Shown: piece by piece, positions 37,410 to 47,198 of the stretch
Numbering within the stretch: position 1 is the first letter of the stretch
How the letters are laid out: each line of letters starts with the position of its first letter
DNA from: Wolbachia endosymbiont of Ctenocephalides felis wCfeT
Lineage (GTDB): Bacteria > Pseudomonadota > Alphaproteobacteria > Rickettsiales > Anaplasmataceae
DNA length: 64,000 nucleotides
NCBI RefSeq assembly: GCF_012277295.1
Contig: NZ_CP051156.1
Span: 620,001 to 684,000, forward strand
Reading direction: 5' to 3'
The notes under the pieces: model-generated
Database searches by the model: none
Told to the model about the DNA's origin: nothing
What the model saw: only the letters and a program-made list of their open reading frames with translations
Position numbers and translations under genes: made by a program

Positions 37410-38015
37410 TCAAGCACGTATATCAATTGTCGTAAAATCGGATAGTTGCTCTGAGGGGCTGTGCCCTGTGATAATTACTATGCCGTTTTGTTCAGAACGT
37501 ATTGAGATAAGGTTGAGTACTAATTCACATGCTGCACTGTCAAGATTGCAAAATGGCTCATCTATCAGCCAGATATCTGCGTTTGAAATTAAAAGACGAG
37601 CAAGCGCTGCTCTTCTTTTCCAACCTGCAGAAAGTTTACTGTATTCAATATTTACCACAGGCTGCAACTCTAGGCAACAAATTGCTGCTAAAACCAACTC
37701 TTTCGTATTTCTTATCTCTGCCCAAAATTCTATGTTTTGAGCAACAGTTAAATCATCTTTACAAGCGTTTTTATGACCTACATAAACCATAGAAGATCTA
37801 TAGGCTTTTGGATTATCATATATATCTTTTCCGTAGTGTTTTACTCTGCCTGAAATTGGTGGCAAAAGTCCAGCTAAACTTCTAATTAGGCTGGTTTTAC
37901 CACTACCATTTGGGCCAGTAATTAAGATCTTTACTTTTGGTTCAGCTTTAAAATTAAGATTTTTAAATATTATTTTATTATTACGACTACAGGATAAATT
38001 TTCACATTCAAGCAT
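37410..38015 (-). CDS. ccmA: Heme ABC exporter ATP-binding protein CcmA
   Basis: ATPase of the CcmAB complex in cytochrome c maturation. The 201 residues contain Walker A GPNGSGKTSL near residue 34, a signature LSAGWKRRAALARLL near 132 (Trp where Gln is usual), Walker B IWLIDEP near 150, and an H-loop GHSP near 184. Length fits CcmA. It follows a conserved hypothetical gene by three bases; ccmB is not adjacent. Confidence 0.9.
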   Translation of the reverse strand: MLECENLSCSRNNKIIFKNLNFKAEPKVKILITGPNGSGKTSLIRSLAGLLPPISGRVKHYGKDIYDNPKAYRSSMVYVGHKNACKDDLTVAQNIEFWAEIRNTKELVLAAICCLELQPVVNIEYSKLSAGWKRRAALARLLISNADIWLIDEPFCNLDSAACELVLNLISIRSEQNGIVIITGHSPSEQLSDFTTIDIRA

Positions 38016-38018
38016 GAA

Positions 38019-38456
38019 TTACCTTCCCTTTCCTCTACGTTTACCTTTAGTTGAAGATTGCGCTTTGATAAATAACTCCCAAAATCCCTTCTTGTTGCCT
38101 TCACTGCGTATCAGTTGTGCTAAACGCTTCATTAACCCACCACTCAACATAACCATTCTTGTCCATTTACCTACAGGCTTTGCAACATCTACTATTTCCA
38201 GATCTTCTTTATAAGCTCGCCCTTCATCATCTTTATACTTTTCACGCTGCTCTTCTTGGCGTTTTAACAGCTCTTTTTGCTTTTTTTCTTGATATAATTC
38301 GTTATTCCTTTTATTTTCCTCTTGCTCTTCTTCAGAGACTTTTTTAGGAAATATAACCTTTCTGATGCGATTCTTATATATTCCTCTCAAGAAGAGAAGT
38401 ATTCTGACAATAACAAATAATGCAATGCCATATACTATTATTTCTTCAAACGACAT
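38019..38456 (-). CDS. Conserved hypothetical membrane-anchored protein
   Basis: A 145-residue protein of unknown function with one N-terminal membrane segment (about residues 8-25). A long, highly charged helix follows (about 40-80, Glu/Lys/Gln-rich, likely coiled coil). The basic tail ends STKGKRRGKGR. It lies three bases upstream of ccmA on the same strand. A link with cytochrome c maturation is suggested only by this arrangement. Confidence 0.6.
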   Translation of the reverse strand: MSFEEIIVYGIALFVIVRILLFLRGIYKNRIRKVIFPKKVSEEEQEENKRNNELYQEKKQKELLKRQEEQREKYKDDEGRAYKEDLEIVDVAKPVGKWTRMVMLSGGLMKRLAQLIRSEGNKKGFWELFIKAQSSTKGKRRGKGR

Positions 38457-38568
38457 TTTTCTTGTATTTAGGTTTTACAACCTCACTTCTTTATTTAATA
38501 TCATAATTATAGAACTTTGCAATTTGTCTGAGTTTGTCATTTTTCAAATCGTAAAGACAAGTTCTTAT

Positions 38569-39513
38569 TTAGGAATCACAGCTCAACAATTCTTCTTGCA
38601 ATTGCTTCACTTTATCAATAGGTAGGCCTGTTATTTTGGCAACAGTGTCTACAGAAATGCCAGACTTAAGTGAGTTTATTGCCACTTCAATTTCTCTTGC
38701 TTTTCTACCTTCCTCTCTGCCTTCCTCTCTGCCTTCTTTTCTCCCCTTCTCTCTACCCTCCTCTCTTCCTTTTGCAGTAGCAAGGTCAATTCTGTATTCA
38801 ATAATGGCTTCTTCCTTGCGTAAGTCCATTATTCTCTCTTCATAAGCTAACAAATCTTTTTCATCCCAGTGGAATTTATTTAACTCTTCATATGCTTGTT
38901 TTATTACTGGTGCTCTTCTTGCAATCTTTTTTAGGTCTTCGTCTGTGGTGTCCTCTGCATATTTAAAGAAAAAACACCACTTTTCCACAATATTTTCCAA
39001 CTGTTTCACTTCATTTTTAGGAAATTTTAGCAGCTCAATAAAGACAAATTGTAAATCTTTTAAATAATTTCCATTAGTATTAATATCCCGTATGTTATGT
39101 GTGGATATGTAATCTACTTCTTCAGGAAATAGATTACAATTAGCAATGGCGATGAAGTAAACTTTTTGTAAATCAACATAATTGCCAGATCTGTCCAATT
39201 GCCTTGAATATGCCCTTGCAGCGTACAATTGAGCGCGTTTTTCAAAGCCTTTGTCACGAGCCACTTGCATTTCAATGATGAATCTATTGTTGGCAGAATC
39301 TTTGCATAAAATATCGACAATACTTTGCTTATCAGAAGCAATTTCTGGGTCCATGATAGTGCTTAAAAATTCAACTTCTTGTATCTTGCTTTCTGCAGTA
39401 AAGCCTAAAATATCGTTCAAAAAGTGAATGAGAATACTTTTGTTCTTCTCTGAGCCGAAAATCCTCTTGAAAGTTAAATCACATTTTGGATCAAGGAATT
39501 TTGTCAGGTCCAT
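38569..39513 (-). CDS. Rpn-family recombination-promoting nuclease / PD-(D/E)XK transposase-like protein
   Basis: A 314-residue member of the Rpn/YhgA-like PD-(D/E)XK nuclease group common in Wolbachia. The N-terminal signature DLTFKRIFGSEKN begins near residue 12, and the nuclease core has VDIL near 67 and FIIEMQ near 78, where Asp and Glu-x-Gln are the expected active-site residues. From about residue 245 a Gly-Arg-Glu-Glu repeat (GREEGREKGRK and variants) forms a charged linker. A C-terminal helical segment with HTH-like spacing (SVDTVAKITGLPIDKVKQL) follows. The frame is intact. Confidence 0.85.
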   Translation of the reverse strand: MDLTKFLDPKCDLTFKRIFGSEKNKSILIHFLNDILGFTAESKIQEVEFLSTIMDPEIASDKQSIVDILCKDSANNRFIIEMQVARDKGFEKRAQLYAARAYSRQLDRSGNYVDLQKVYFIAIANCNLFPEEVDYISTHNIRDINTNGNYLKDLQFVFIELLKFPKNEVKQLENIVEKWCFFFKYAEDTTDEDLKKIARRAPVIKQAYEELNKFHWDEKDLLAYEERIMDLRKEEAIIEYRIDLATAKGREEGREKGRKEGREEGREEGRKAREIEVAINSLKSGISVDTVAKITGLPIDKVKQLQEELLSCDS

Positions 39514-39567
39514 AATTTTTAGCGTGTTGAACAGGTGAATTGTATAGCATTTTTAAGAGATTTACAA

Positions 39568-40905
39568 TTATGCAATTGCTGCTGAATTATGATTACGCAT
39601 TTTTAGCCTTTCAATAATTTTTTCTCTGCCAATAAAAGTTAACAATTTAGCAAGTTCAGGGCCTGCTTCTCTACCAGTTAATGCTAAGCGTAATTGCATA
39701 AATAGGGCTTTTGACTTTATGTCTATTTTTTCTTTAATAATCTTTACCCACTCAGATAATGTATTTTCGTCACATTTTCCTTTAGGTAGTGTATTTAGTG
39801 CAATTTTTATGAACTCTTCATCAAAAATTACGGGTTCTATATCAGATTTGCATATTTGCCACCATTTAGCTACTTCAGAAAATTTTTCTATATTGTTCCT
39901 TATAAAATACCAAAATTCTGAGTCAATTTGAGTTAAACGTTCTTTCACTGCTTCAAATGGCATATTCTGTAAAATTTTGCTATTTAGCTTATGCACTTCA
40001 TCCAAGTGAAACTGCGTTGACGATGAACTAAATTTTTTAATATCAAATGAATCAATTAAGGATTGCATATCAATATGAGCTTCGATTGAATCTGATGTTC
40101 CAAGCTTTGCTAAATAACTGCATAATGCCATTGGCTCAATTTCATCTTCTCTTATAGATTTAATGCTCAGTCCACCAGTTCGTTTAGATATCTTATTATC
40201 ATCAAAATGCAAGAGAGAAAGATGAGCAAATATTGGAACTTTTGCCTTTAATGCTTGCGCCATTTGAATCTGCACTGCAGTGTTAGTTAAGTGATCTTCC
40301 CCGCGTACAACGTGAGTTATATCAAAATCAATATCATCAATAACAGAAGGAAGCATATACGTATAATTTCCATCTTCCCTTTTTACTATGGGATCGCTAA
40401 TGTGGCTTGTTGCAATAGTTATTTCACCTTTAACCTCATCATTCCATTTTACAATCTCATCTCTGTTCAGTTTAAATCTAAAATGTGGCTTACGTCCCTC
40501 TTGCTCATAATTAATTTTGCATTGCTCAGTTAAAAGCAATGCACTTCTATCGTAAACTGGAGGTAACCCTTGCTTTAACTGCAGCTTACGTTTGATATCT
40601 AACTCTTCTTTGGTTTCATAACATGCATAAATGTGTCCTTCTTCCATTAATTGTAATAACACTTCGTTATAACGCAAGAAGCGTTCTGATTGTTTAAAGC
40701 TTAAATTCCAGTCCATGCCAATCCATTTTAGATCGTGCATGATGCTATCAATATACTTGATATCTGAACGTTGCAGATCGGTGTCATCAAAACGCAATAA
40801 AAATTTTCCGTTTTGGTTGCGTGTATGCATCCAACACACCAAAGCGGTGCGTACATTTCCTACATGTAAATCGCCAGTTGGACTGGGAGCAAATCTTGTT
40901 AACAT
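39568..40905 (-). CDS. gltX: Glutamyl-tRNA synthetase
   Basis: Class I aminoacyl-tRNA synthetase of 445 residues. The HIGH-type motif is HVGN in [17 protein letters not shown] near residue 6, and the KMSKS-type motif is KISKR near 235. DDTDLQRS near 41 is a further family feature. Many Rickettsiales carry two gltX genes, with one often charging tRNA-Gln as well; whether this is gltX1 or gltX2 cannot be told here. It diverges from purL. Confidence 0.93.
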   Translation of the reverse strand: MLTRFAPSPTGDLHVGNVRTALVCWMHTRNQNGKFLLRFDDTDLQRSDIKYIDSIMHDLKWIGMDWNLSFKQSERFLRYNEVLLQLMEEGHIYACYETKEELDIKRKLQLKQGLPPVYDRSALLLTEQCKINYEQEGRKPHFRFKLNRDEIVKWNDEVKGEITIATSHISDPIVKREDGNYTYMLPSVIDDIDFDITHVVRGEDHLTNTAVQIQMAQALKAKVPIFAHLSLLHFDDNKISKRTGGLSIKSIREDEIEPMALCSYLAKLGTSDSIEAHIDMQSLIDSFDIKKFSSSSTQFHLDEVHKLNSKILQNMPFEAVKERLTQIDSEFWYFIRNNIEKFSEVAKWWQICKSDIEPVIFDEEFIKIALNTLPKGKCDENTLSEWVKIIKEKIDIKSKALFMQLRLALTGREAGPELAKLLTFIGREKIIERLKMRNHNSAAIA

Positions 40906-41025
40906 TTAAGTAAAAATCTTGCAAAATAGTAACTATATTTAATACAATTTATTTTAATTTTTTACAAACCTAAAGTTGAAAATTAGGGACGTTACTGCGG
41001 TTATTATAGTTTTTTATAGTATAAC

Positions 41026-44000
41026 ATGATAAACATCAGAATAGAAGTACTGAATAAACATTTACAATCACAAGTAGTAGACGTTTACTCAATTTATATA
41101 CGCAAAGAGTTACCACAAGAGTTATATGAAGAAATTTGCGGACTGCTTCATAATAAAGTCATACAAGATTGTCGCTGTTATTCTTACAATGAAAGCCTTG
41201 AAGAAGTGCAATATGAATTATCAGCTGATTGGGGTTTGGAAATAAGCTTTTTACCTGGCATGACCGACAACATAGGTAATACAGTGAAACAAATAGTTAA
41301 GGAGTATTTAGTAGGTAAAGGCCACATTGATGAAGATGTTTATGTAAAGGCAAGAAGTTCAAAGTTAATCCTGGGTTATGGGAATGTACCGGCTGTAAGT
41401 GATATAAAGGAACAATTTAACCCTATAACTGAATATTGCACCCTTGTCTATAAGGAAAATGATAATTGTCGCTGGAAACATTACGGTAAATCAAATACCA
41501 AACTCAGTGATGCTCCAATGCTTAGGTTCCGTGATCCAGAAAGCTCTAGTCAATTGCATAAAGAAAATTTGATCCCAGCGTCAGGTGCTGGAATGACAAC
41601 AGAAAAAGTTAGGGTGGCAGATAGTAAAGTCAAGTCAGTTAGTCTTAACATAAGTGACCAAGAGCTTGAAGTAATAAGCAGAGATGGCATTGATGGTAAT
41701 GGCACTTTAGGGCTCTCCTTGGAAGCAATGAAGGCTATAAGGGATTACTTCAATAAACTCGGTAGAGATCCATATGACATTGAATTAGAATCTCTGGCGC
41801 AGACTTGGTCTGAACATTGTAAACACAATATTTTTTGCTCTCCAATTGATGAGATAAAAGATGGCTTGTATGCGCATTACATAAAACGTGCAACGCGTGA
41901 GATAAATTCTGGTATATGCGTGTCAGTTTTCTCCGATAATGCTGGTGGCATAGTTTTTGACGATGATTACTTAATTGTAGATAAAGTTGAAACCCATAAT
42001 AGCCCCTCAGCACTTGATCCATTTGGTGGTGCAATGACTGGAGTACTCGGGGTTAATCGCGATATAGTTGGTTTTGGCAAGGGTGCAGAGCCGATAATGA
42101 ATACCTACTATTTTTGTTTTGCTAAGGGGATAAAAGGTAAGCTTTATCGAGATGAAGAATGCACTGATGAGATTTTATCGCCAAAATATATAATGAAAGA
42201 AGTCATTCATGGTGTTAATACTGCTGGAAATTGCTCTGGCATCCCAACGCAGCTTGGATCGGTATATTTTGACGATAGGTTTTGTGGAAAACCTTTAGTT
42301 TTTGTTGGCAGTGTGGGGATTATTCCGCGTGATATAAACAATGTGCCTTCACATATAAAAGAGCCAAAAATTGGTGATAAGATAGTAGTAATTGGTGGAA
42401 GGGTTGGAAGGGATGGGATTCACGGTGCAACATTTTCTTCAGAGGCGTTATCTGGAAATAGTCCTTCAACGGTTGTGCAAATAGGTGATCCTATCACACA
42501 GAAAAAACTATCCAATGCTGTGGTAGAAGCGAGAGATCTTAGTCTTTACAGTGCAATAACAGACAATGGGGCAGGGGGATTATCTTCATCAGTTGGAGAA
42601 ATGGGGAAGAACGGGTTTGAGGTTGATATTGGAAAAATTCCACTTAAAAACGATGATATGAATCCATGGGAAATATGGATATCAGAATCGCAAGAGAGAA
42701 TGACTTTAGCTGTGCCAGAGGAGAATCTTCCAGCGTTTAAACAAATAATGAAGAAGCATAATGTGGAAGTTAGTGTGATTGGAGAGTTTAGTGACAGCGG
42801 CAGGGCTGTAATAAAGTGTTCTCAAGGAACAGTAATAATGGATATTGAAACCGAGTTTTTGCATGACGGTAATCCTAAAATGCATTTACATACAAAGCCG
42901 TGGTTTCAGGAGGCTACTGTTGCTCCAGTATCTTCTTCTGTCATCCCAGTGCTTGACACTGGGATCCAGCAGGCTTCGCCTAATGATACTCTTTACGCTG
43001 GTAGTTCAGCTTCTTTAGAAGTTGAACTGAAGGAAATGCTAAGCAGGCCAAACATATGCAGTAAAGAATTTATAGTGGTGCAATATGACCACGAAGTTCA
43101 AGGATCATCGGTATTAAAACCGTTGCAAGGCAGGGGTAGAGTGTGCAGCGAGGCTGTGGTTTCAAGGCCAATTCTTTCTTCAAACAGAGGTGTGGTAAAA
43201 TCGCAAGGATTTGGCTCAAGTTATGGAGAAATTGATATTTACCATATGGCAGCATGTGCAATTGATACTGCAATACGTAACTATGTAGCAGCAGGAGGAA
43301 ATATAAATCACCTAGCATTGCTTGATAATTTTTGTTGGTGTGATGCTTATAATCCAGAGAGGCTATGGCAACTAAAAAAAGCTGCAGAAGCGTGTTACGA
43401 TTATGCAACTGCATTTAAAGCGCCATTTATATCTGGAAAAGACAGCATGTTTAACGATTTTAAGGGATATAACGAAAATGGTGAAAAAGTTATGATATCA
43501 GCACCACCTTCGTTGCTTATCTCAGCGATTGGAGTTATAGAGAACGTTGAGAATGCAGTGTCACTTGATGTGAAAATGCCTGGTGATTTAATATATGTGC
43601 TGGGTGCAACTGATAATGAGCTTGGTAGATCTGAATATCAGCTGTACAGTGGATTTGGTGATAATAACGTGCCGAAAGTTGATGCAAAAAGTGCTAGGAA
43701 ATTGTATGAGTGTTATAATGAAGCAGTAGGGGAGGGCATTATCGTTTCTGCAATCGCACCAAACCTTGGAGGGCTCATTATTGCTTTAGCAAAGTCGCTA
43801 ATTGCAGGTGACTTTGGTGCTGAAGTTGATCTTTCGCAAATGCAAAATTTGGATGTAAGAGTAGCAATGTTTTCTGAGTCACAGAGCAGAATATTGGTAA
43901 CCATTGCACCACAAGATCAAAAGAGATTTGAAGATTTATTCAAAGATGTAACTTATTCGTGCATCGGTAGAGTAACAGAAAAAAAGATGCTTAACATACA

Positions 44001-44049
44001 AGATATTGCTAAAGTAGAAGTGGAGAGCTTGGCGATTTGCTACATGTAG
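41026..44049 (+). CDS. purL: Phosphoribosylformylglycinamidine synthase with PurS-like N-terminus and two coded palindromic repeats
   Basis: Fourth step of purine synthesis. The 1,007 residues begin with a PurS-like domain (about 1-150). The catalytic PurL part carries TWSEHCKHNIF near 259, ETHNSPSALDPFGG near 323, GGRVGRDGIHGATFSSEAL near 460, ITDNGAGGLSSS near 511, LLDNFCW near 765 and APFISGKDSMFND near 801. There is no glutaminase domain, so a separate PurQ is needed. Two Wolbachia-type palindromic sequences are translated in frame: near residues 182-190 and near 639-648. Both lie in linkers between conserved blocks, and the frame stays open. Confidence 0.93.
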   Translation: MINIRIEVLNKHLQSQVVDVYSIYIRKELPQELYEEICGLLHNKVIQDCRCYSYNESLEEVQYELSADWGLEISFLPGMTDNIGNTVKQIVKEYLVGKGHIDEDVYVKARSSKLILGYGNVPAVSDIKEQFNPITEYCTLVYKENDNCRWKHYGKSNTKLSDAPMLRFRDPESSSQLHKENLIPASGAGMTTEKVRVADSKVKSVSLNISDQELEVISRDGIDGNGTLGLSLEAMKAIRDYFNKLGRDPYDIELESLAQTWSEHCKHNIFCSPIDEIKDGLYAHYIKRATREINSGICVSVFSDNAGGIVFDDDYLIVDKVETHNSPSALDPFGGAMTGVLGVNRDIVGFGKGAEPIMNTYYFCFAKGIKGKLYRDEECTDEILSPKYIMKEVIHGVNTAGNCSGIPTQLGSVYFDDRFCGKPLVFVGSVGIIPRDINNVPSHIKEPKIGDKIVVIGGRVGRDGIHGATFSSEALSGNSPSTVVQIGDPITQKKLSNAVVEARDLSLYSAITDNGAGGLSSSVGEMGKNGFEVDIGKIPLKNDDMNPWEIWISESQERMTLAVPEENLPAFKQIMKKHNVEVSVIGEFSDSGRAVIKCSQGTVIMDIETEFLHDGNPKMHLHTKPWFQEATVAPVSSSVIPVLDTGIQQASPNDTLYAGSSASLEVELKEMLSRPNICSKEFIVVQYDHEVQGSSVLKPLQGRGRVCSEAVVSRPILSSNRGVVKSQGFGSSYGEIDIYHMAACAIDTAIRNYVAAGGNINHLALLDNFCWCDAYNPERLWQLKKAAEACYDYATAFKAPFISGKDSMFNDFKGYNENGEKVMISAPPSLLISAIGVIENVENAVSLDVKMPGDLIYVLGATDNELGRSEYQLYSGFGDNNVPKVDAKSARKLYECYNEAVGEGIIVSAIAPNLGGLIIALAKSLIAGDFGAEVDLSQMQNLDVRVAMFSESQSRILVTIAPQDQKRFEDLFKDVTYSCIGRVTEKKMLNIQDIAKVEVESLAICYM
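41572..41594. repeat. Palindromic repeat coded inside purL (first)
   Basis: ATCCCAGC (41572-41579) and GCTGGAAT (41587-41594) form an imperfect 8-bp stem (one mismatch) around GTCAGGT. This matches the pattern of short palindromic repeats scattered through Wolbachia genomes. It is translated as IPASGAGM, within a linker between the PurS-like and PurL parts. Confidence 0.7.
42940..42970. repeat. Palindromic repeat coded inside purL (second)
   Basis: ATCCCAGTG (42943-42951) and CACTGGGAT (42957-42965) form a perfect 9-bp stem around CTTGA. The core and its flanks (GTC before, CCAGC after) are the classic Wolbachia palindromic repeat type. It is translated as VIPVLDTGIQ between conserved PurL blocks. 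Its GC-rich core stands out from the AT-rich gene. Confidence 0.85.
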
Positions 44050-44134
44050 AAAATCTCATTAAAAAAAGCTTTTACTTTTTGAAATACTTTTTATATACTA
44101 AAATTGATATTCATTACAGTCCCAGCCAAAAAGC

Positions 44135-45595
44135 GTATCCATTCAGGTGTATGGCTTAAGAAGCAATAGCCAGTAGGTTTTGAAAAGGATTTAACTTCTT
44201 TTGCCTCCAAGTCAAGTACAATGAAATTATCCTCTCAAGAAACATATTTCCCCGTTTCGATTGTGTAAAATATGAAACTTTTCGGTAAACAACGTAATGC
44301 CGAATCTGTCGCTCAGCATAGTTGTTTGTCAGTGGAATATTTTCTGGATCGTCCAAAAATTTCCACATCATCAGATCCGATTTCATGATATTTTTTGCTA
44401 CTCGAGACGCTCCAATTGCCTCGGGTAAATTTGATATATTCTTTAAGTAATATCTCGTTCGCTTGCATAATTTTCTTGCTCTTCTTATGAACCTTAATGT
44501 GTCTATTTCATCCTTTAACAGAGCTTTTTTCAATGCAAATAATTCAGTAGCAACATTCCTTAAATAATACCCCAAAACTTTCACTTCGCTATTCCAACTA
44601 TGAGACAACCTTTCAAAATCTCTTGCTAAATGTGCCCAACAGACCTGCCTTTTCTTGCTGGAAAAGTAGTTGTAAGCTGCATATCTGTCGGTCACTACTA
44701 GGTTGTTATTCTTTCCAAATTTACTATTTTCCAGGACTTTCATCCCTCTTGACTCTGTCAATTTGATCACACTTCCTATTTTGCTCGCAAACATCCAGCA
44801 CCAGCCCTGTTTACCTTTGTTGTAATGGCTAGTTTCATCGATATGTAAAATTTTGCTCTTGCTTACCTCTTCCTCAATTTGCTCATATGCTTCTTGGCAT
44901 TTTTCTGCCACTCTAGCCTCACTATTTGATACACTACCGACGCTGATATCCAGGTTGAAAATGTCCTTTATAATATTTGCCACTTCTTTTTTCGAATTCT
45001 TGTAAAATCCACTTAATGCTGCAATTACTGACTTAACTCTTGGACCAAATGTGTCCGCAGTTACTCCTTCTTGTAGCTTGCTACTTTTTCTTTTTCCACA
45101 TCTTTTGCAACGTCCATGCTCTAGTTGATATTCAACTACATACGGCTTGATTTCCGGCAAATCGACCTTTTGATGAGTATACGGATCTTTTGATACCGCA
45201 ATTTCTCCTCCGCACTCACACGTATTGGGCAGTTCTATTTTTACCATCTCATCTGCCTCCATTTTAGGGCGGTAACTGCCTTTATGTCCAACCTGTGCTC
45301 CTACTTTCCTGTCACTTTTTGGCTTATTTTCCCTCATCTTATATAATTCTTTGGAGCTTGGTATAGATGAATTTTTTGAACTTAAGCCAAGCCTTTCTTT
45401 TAACTCAGCGTTTTCGATCCTTAGCGCTTTATTTTCTGCTTTAAGCTCTTCTATTTTTGTTTCTAACTTTTCTATAGTCTGCTTAAACTTTCGCAAAATT
45501 CTAAAAGATCAACCATATTACCTCACAGCCACTCTAGTTTACCTTTTTAGCATTCCTTGTCTACTCTTTATTTTACCGCCCGGCTGAATGGATAC
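44135..45595 (-). mobile_element. IS66-family element (copy E)
   Basis: A complete 1,461-bp copy between purL and icd, cutting neither gene. Flanks caaaaagc and tccgttta show no target duplication. Both terminal repeats are intact. Confidence 0.94.
44156..45496 (-). CDS. IS66-family transposase (copy E), full length
   Basis: All three catalytic acids (220, 270, 395) and the zinc-finger cysteines are present. Arg344 is changed to Cys, a difference seen only in this copy; its effect is unknown. Alleles: Ser39, Ala159, Arg396. The start problem (TTG only, or a -1 shift from the upstream ATG) is the same as in copy A-in. Confidence 0.9.
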   Translation of the reverse strand: MRKFKQTIEKLETKIEELKAENKALRIENAELKERLGLSSKNSSIPSSKELYKMRENKPKSDRKVGAQVGHKGSYRPKMEADEMVKIELPNTCECGGEIAVSKDPYTHQKVDLPEIKPYVVEYQLEHGRCKRCGKRKSSKLQEGVTADTFGPRVKSVIAALSGFYKNSKKEVANIIKDIFNLDISVGSVSNSEARVAEKCQEAYEQIEEEVSKSKILHIDETSHYNKGKQGWCWMFASKIGSVIKLTESRGMKVLENSKFGKNNNLVVTDRYAAYNYFSSKKRQVCWAHLARDFERLSHSWNSEVKVLGYYLRNVATELFALKKALLKDEIDTLRFIRRARKLCKRTRYYLKNISNLPEAIGASRVAKNIMKSDLMMWKFLDDPENIPLTNNYAERQIRHYVVYRKVSYFTQSKRGNMFLERIISLYLTWRQKKLNPFQNLLAIAS

Positions 45596-45639
45596 TCCGT
45601 TTATAGCTTTCAAGTCCTGTGAAAGCTATATCATGTTTT

Positions 45640-47061
45640 TCAAGAAAAAAACCCTTCCTTACCATCATATAAATACAAATTATCCATTTTTACCACATTA
45701 AAGTTATTCTCTTCAAATTTGGTTAGTATATTAATAATATCGCTATTTGTAACAACTTGCTTTTCATCATTCTTAATAAATCTGCAAGTTATTTGATCAC
45801 TCAAAAAATTTGAACTTCCCGGCCAAATTGCTAGACCTTTTGCGTATATTACAATAATTTTTAAATTATGTGATGCAAACAGCTGTGTTATTTGATCTAA
45901 AGCAGCCGACTTATCCCAAGCTAGAGTGATATCGCTACCGACTAACTTTTTAACCTTATAATCTTGCTTGTAGTCACTTCGGGCTTGACTAATTTTGCTA
46001 TCTTTACTAGTTAAAAGCTCAGATAACACTTTCGGTTTTTTTCCTAGGTTATTTATAACAGCTTCTGCAAATTTCTGAGTGCCAACTTTTTGTTTACTTT
46101 TTCCTTCTTTATACAAATCAGCAGTGTGTACCCCATCTTCCAATGTCTTTAGCCAAGCATCGTAAATCAATTTTGCGGTTTTCGCATGACCTATATAGAT
46201 CAACATGTGCACTGCAGCATTCAAAAGGCCAGAAGGATTGGCTATATTTCTTCCTGCAATATCAGGAGCAGAACCATGAACTGCTTCAAACATTGCATAT
46301 TCATTACCAATATTGCTACTTCCAGCCAATCCAACAGAACCTGAAGTTTGTGCGACAATGTCTGACAGTATATCCCCATATAAATTTTCAGTAACTATAA
46401 CATCAAAATTCTCTGGCTCTGTAGCAACTTTTGCCATACCAATATCAACTATGTAATGCTCTGCTTTTATACCCGAATAATTTTTTGCCACATGATCAAA
46501 CGCTGCATGGAAAGTGCCATCAGTCATTTTCATGATATTATCTTTAGTCAGGCAAGTTACTTTCTTTCTGTTGTGTTTCTTTGCATACTCAAAAGCATAC
46601 CTGCATATTTTCTCCGAGCCAGATCTGGTAATAATTTTTGTGCACTGATAGGAATCTCCGGTTAATCTATGCTCTATTCCAGTATAAACATCCTCTTCAT
46701 TTTCACGTATTACTACAACATCAAATTTATCGAATTTATTTTCTATAATTGGGTTGTATGAAATGCATGGCCTGATGTTTGCATATAACCCCAAATTTTT
46801 CCTCAGTGCTACATTTAAGCTTTTATGTCCTTTACCTTGCGGAGTGGTGGTTGGAGATTTCAGCAATATTTTTGTTCTTTGAATAGATTCCCAACCATTT
46901 GGAGAAATTCCATGAGACCATTCCTTATTATAAATACGCTCCCCAATCTCAATGATATCCACTGAAATATTTGCTTCCGCTTCGCGCAATACTGATAGCA
47001 CCGCCTCCATAATTTCTGGCCCGATACCATCACCATATGCAACCGTAATTGGTGTTGACAT
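45640..47061 (-). CDS. icd: NADP-dependent isocitrate dehydrogenase, Rickettsiales type
   Basis: TCA-cycle enzyme, isocitrate to 2-oxoglutarate. The 473 residues include YGDGIGPEIM near 9, substrate contacts in SPTTTPQGKGHKSLNVALRK, here read as the KSPTTTP and LNVALRKNLGLYANIRP blocks near 68-96, and the metal site in ENLYGDILSDI near 227. VHGSAPDIAGRNIANP lies near 262. A C-terminal extension of about 130 residues is typical of the alphaproteobacterial long form. The ATG at 47061 has GGAAG upstream; the longer frame to 47115 is rejected. Confidence 0.94.
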   Translation of the reverse strand: MSTPITVAYGDGIGPEIMEAVLSVLREAEANISVDIIEIGERIYNKEWSHGISPNGWESIQRTKILLKSPTTTPQGKGHKSLNVALRKNLGLYANIRPCISYNPIIENKFDKFDVVVIRENEEDVYTGIEHRLTGDSYQCTKIITRSGSEKICRYAFEYAKKHNRKKVTCLTKDNIMKMTDGTFHAAFDHVAKNYSGIKAEHYIVDIGMAKVATEPENFDVIVTENLYGDILSDIVAQTSGSVGLAGSSNIGNEYAMFEAVHGSAPDIAGRNIANPSGLLNAAVHMLIYIGHAKTAKLIYDAWLKTLEDGVHTADLYKEGKSKQKVGTQKFAEAVINNLGKKPKVLSELLTSKDSKISQARSDYKQDYKVKKLVGSDITLAWDKSAALDQITQLFASHNLKIIVIYAKGLAIWPGSSNFLSDQITCRFIKNDEKQVVTNSDIINILTKFEENNFNVVKMDNLYLYDGKEGFFS

Positions 47062-47198
47062 AACTTCCCTAACTATAACTAACTTGATGTTAGTTGAAAT
47101 AAAGCAGTGGCGCAAGTTTTAGATGTACGGTCCCAATTTAGAATTAAGTTTTTACCGCTTACCTCTTTGCATCTCTGAAAATCTTTATTTAATTGCCT

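Noticed and set aside
38650..38780. Short tandem repeats in the Rpn-type nuclease gene as a possible CRISPR-like array
   Set aside because: They code Gly-Arg-Glu-Glu repeats in frame, have no spacers and lie inside a coding sequence.
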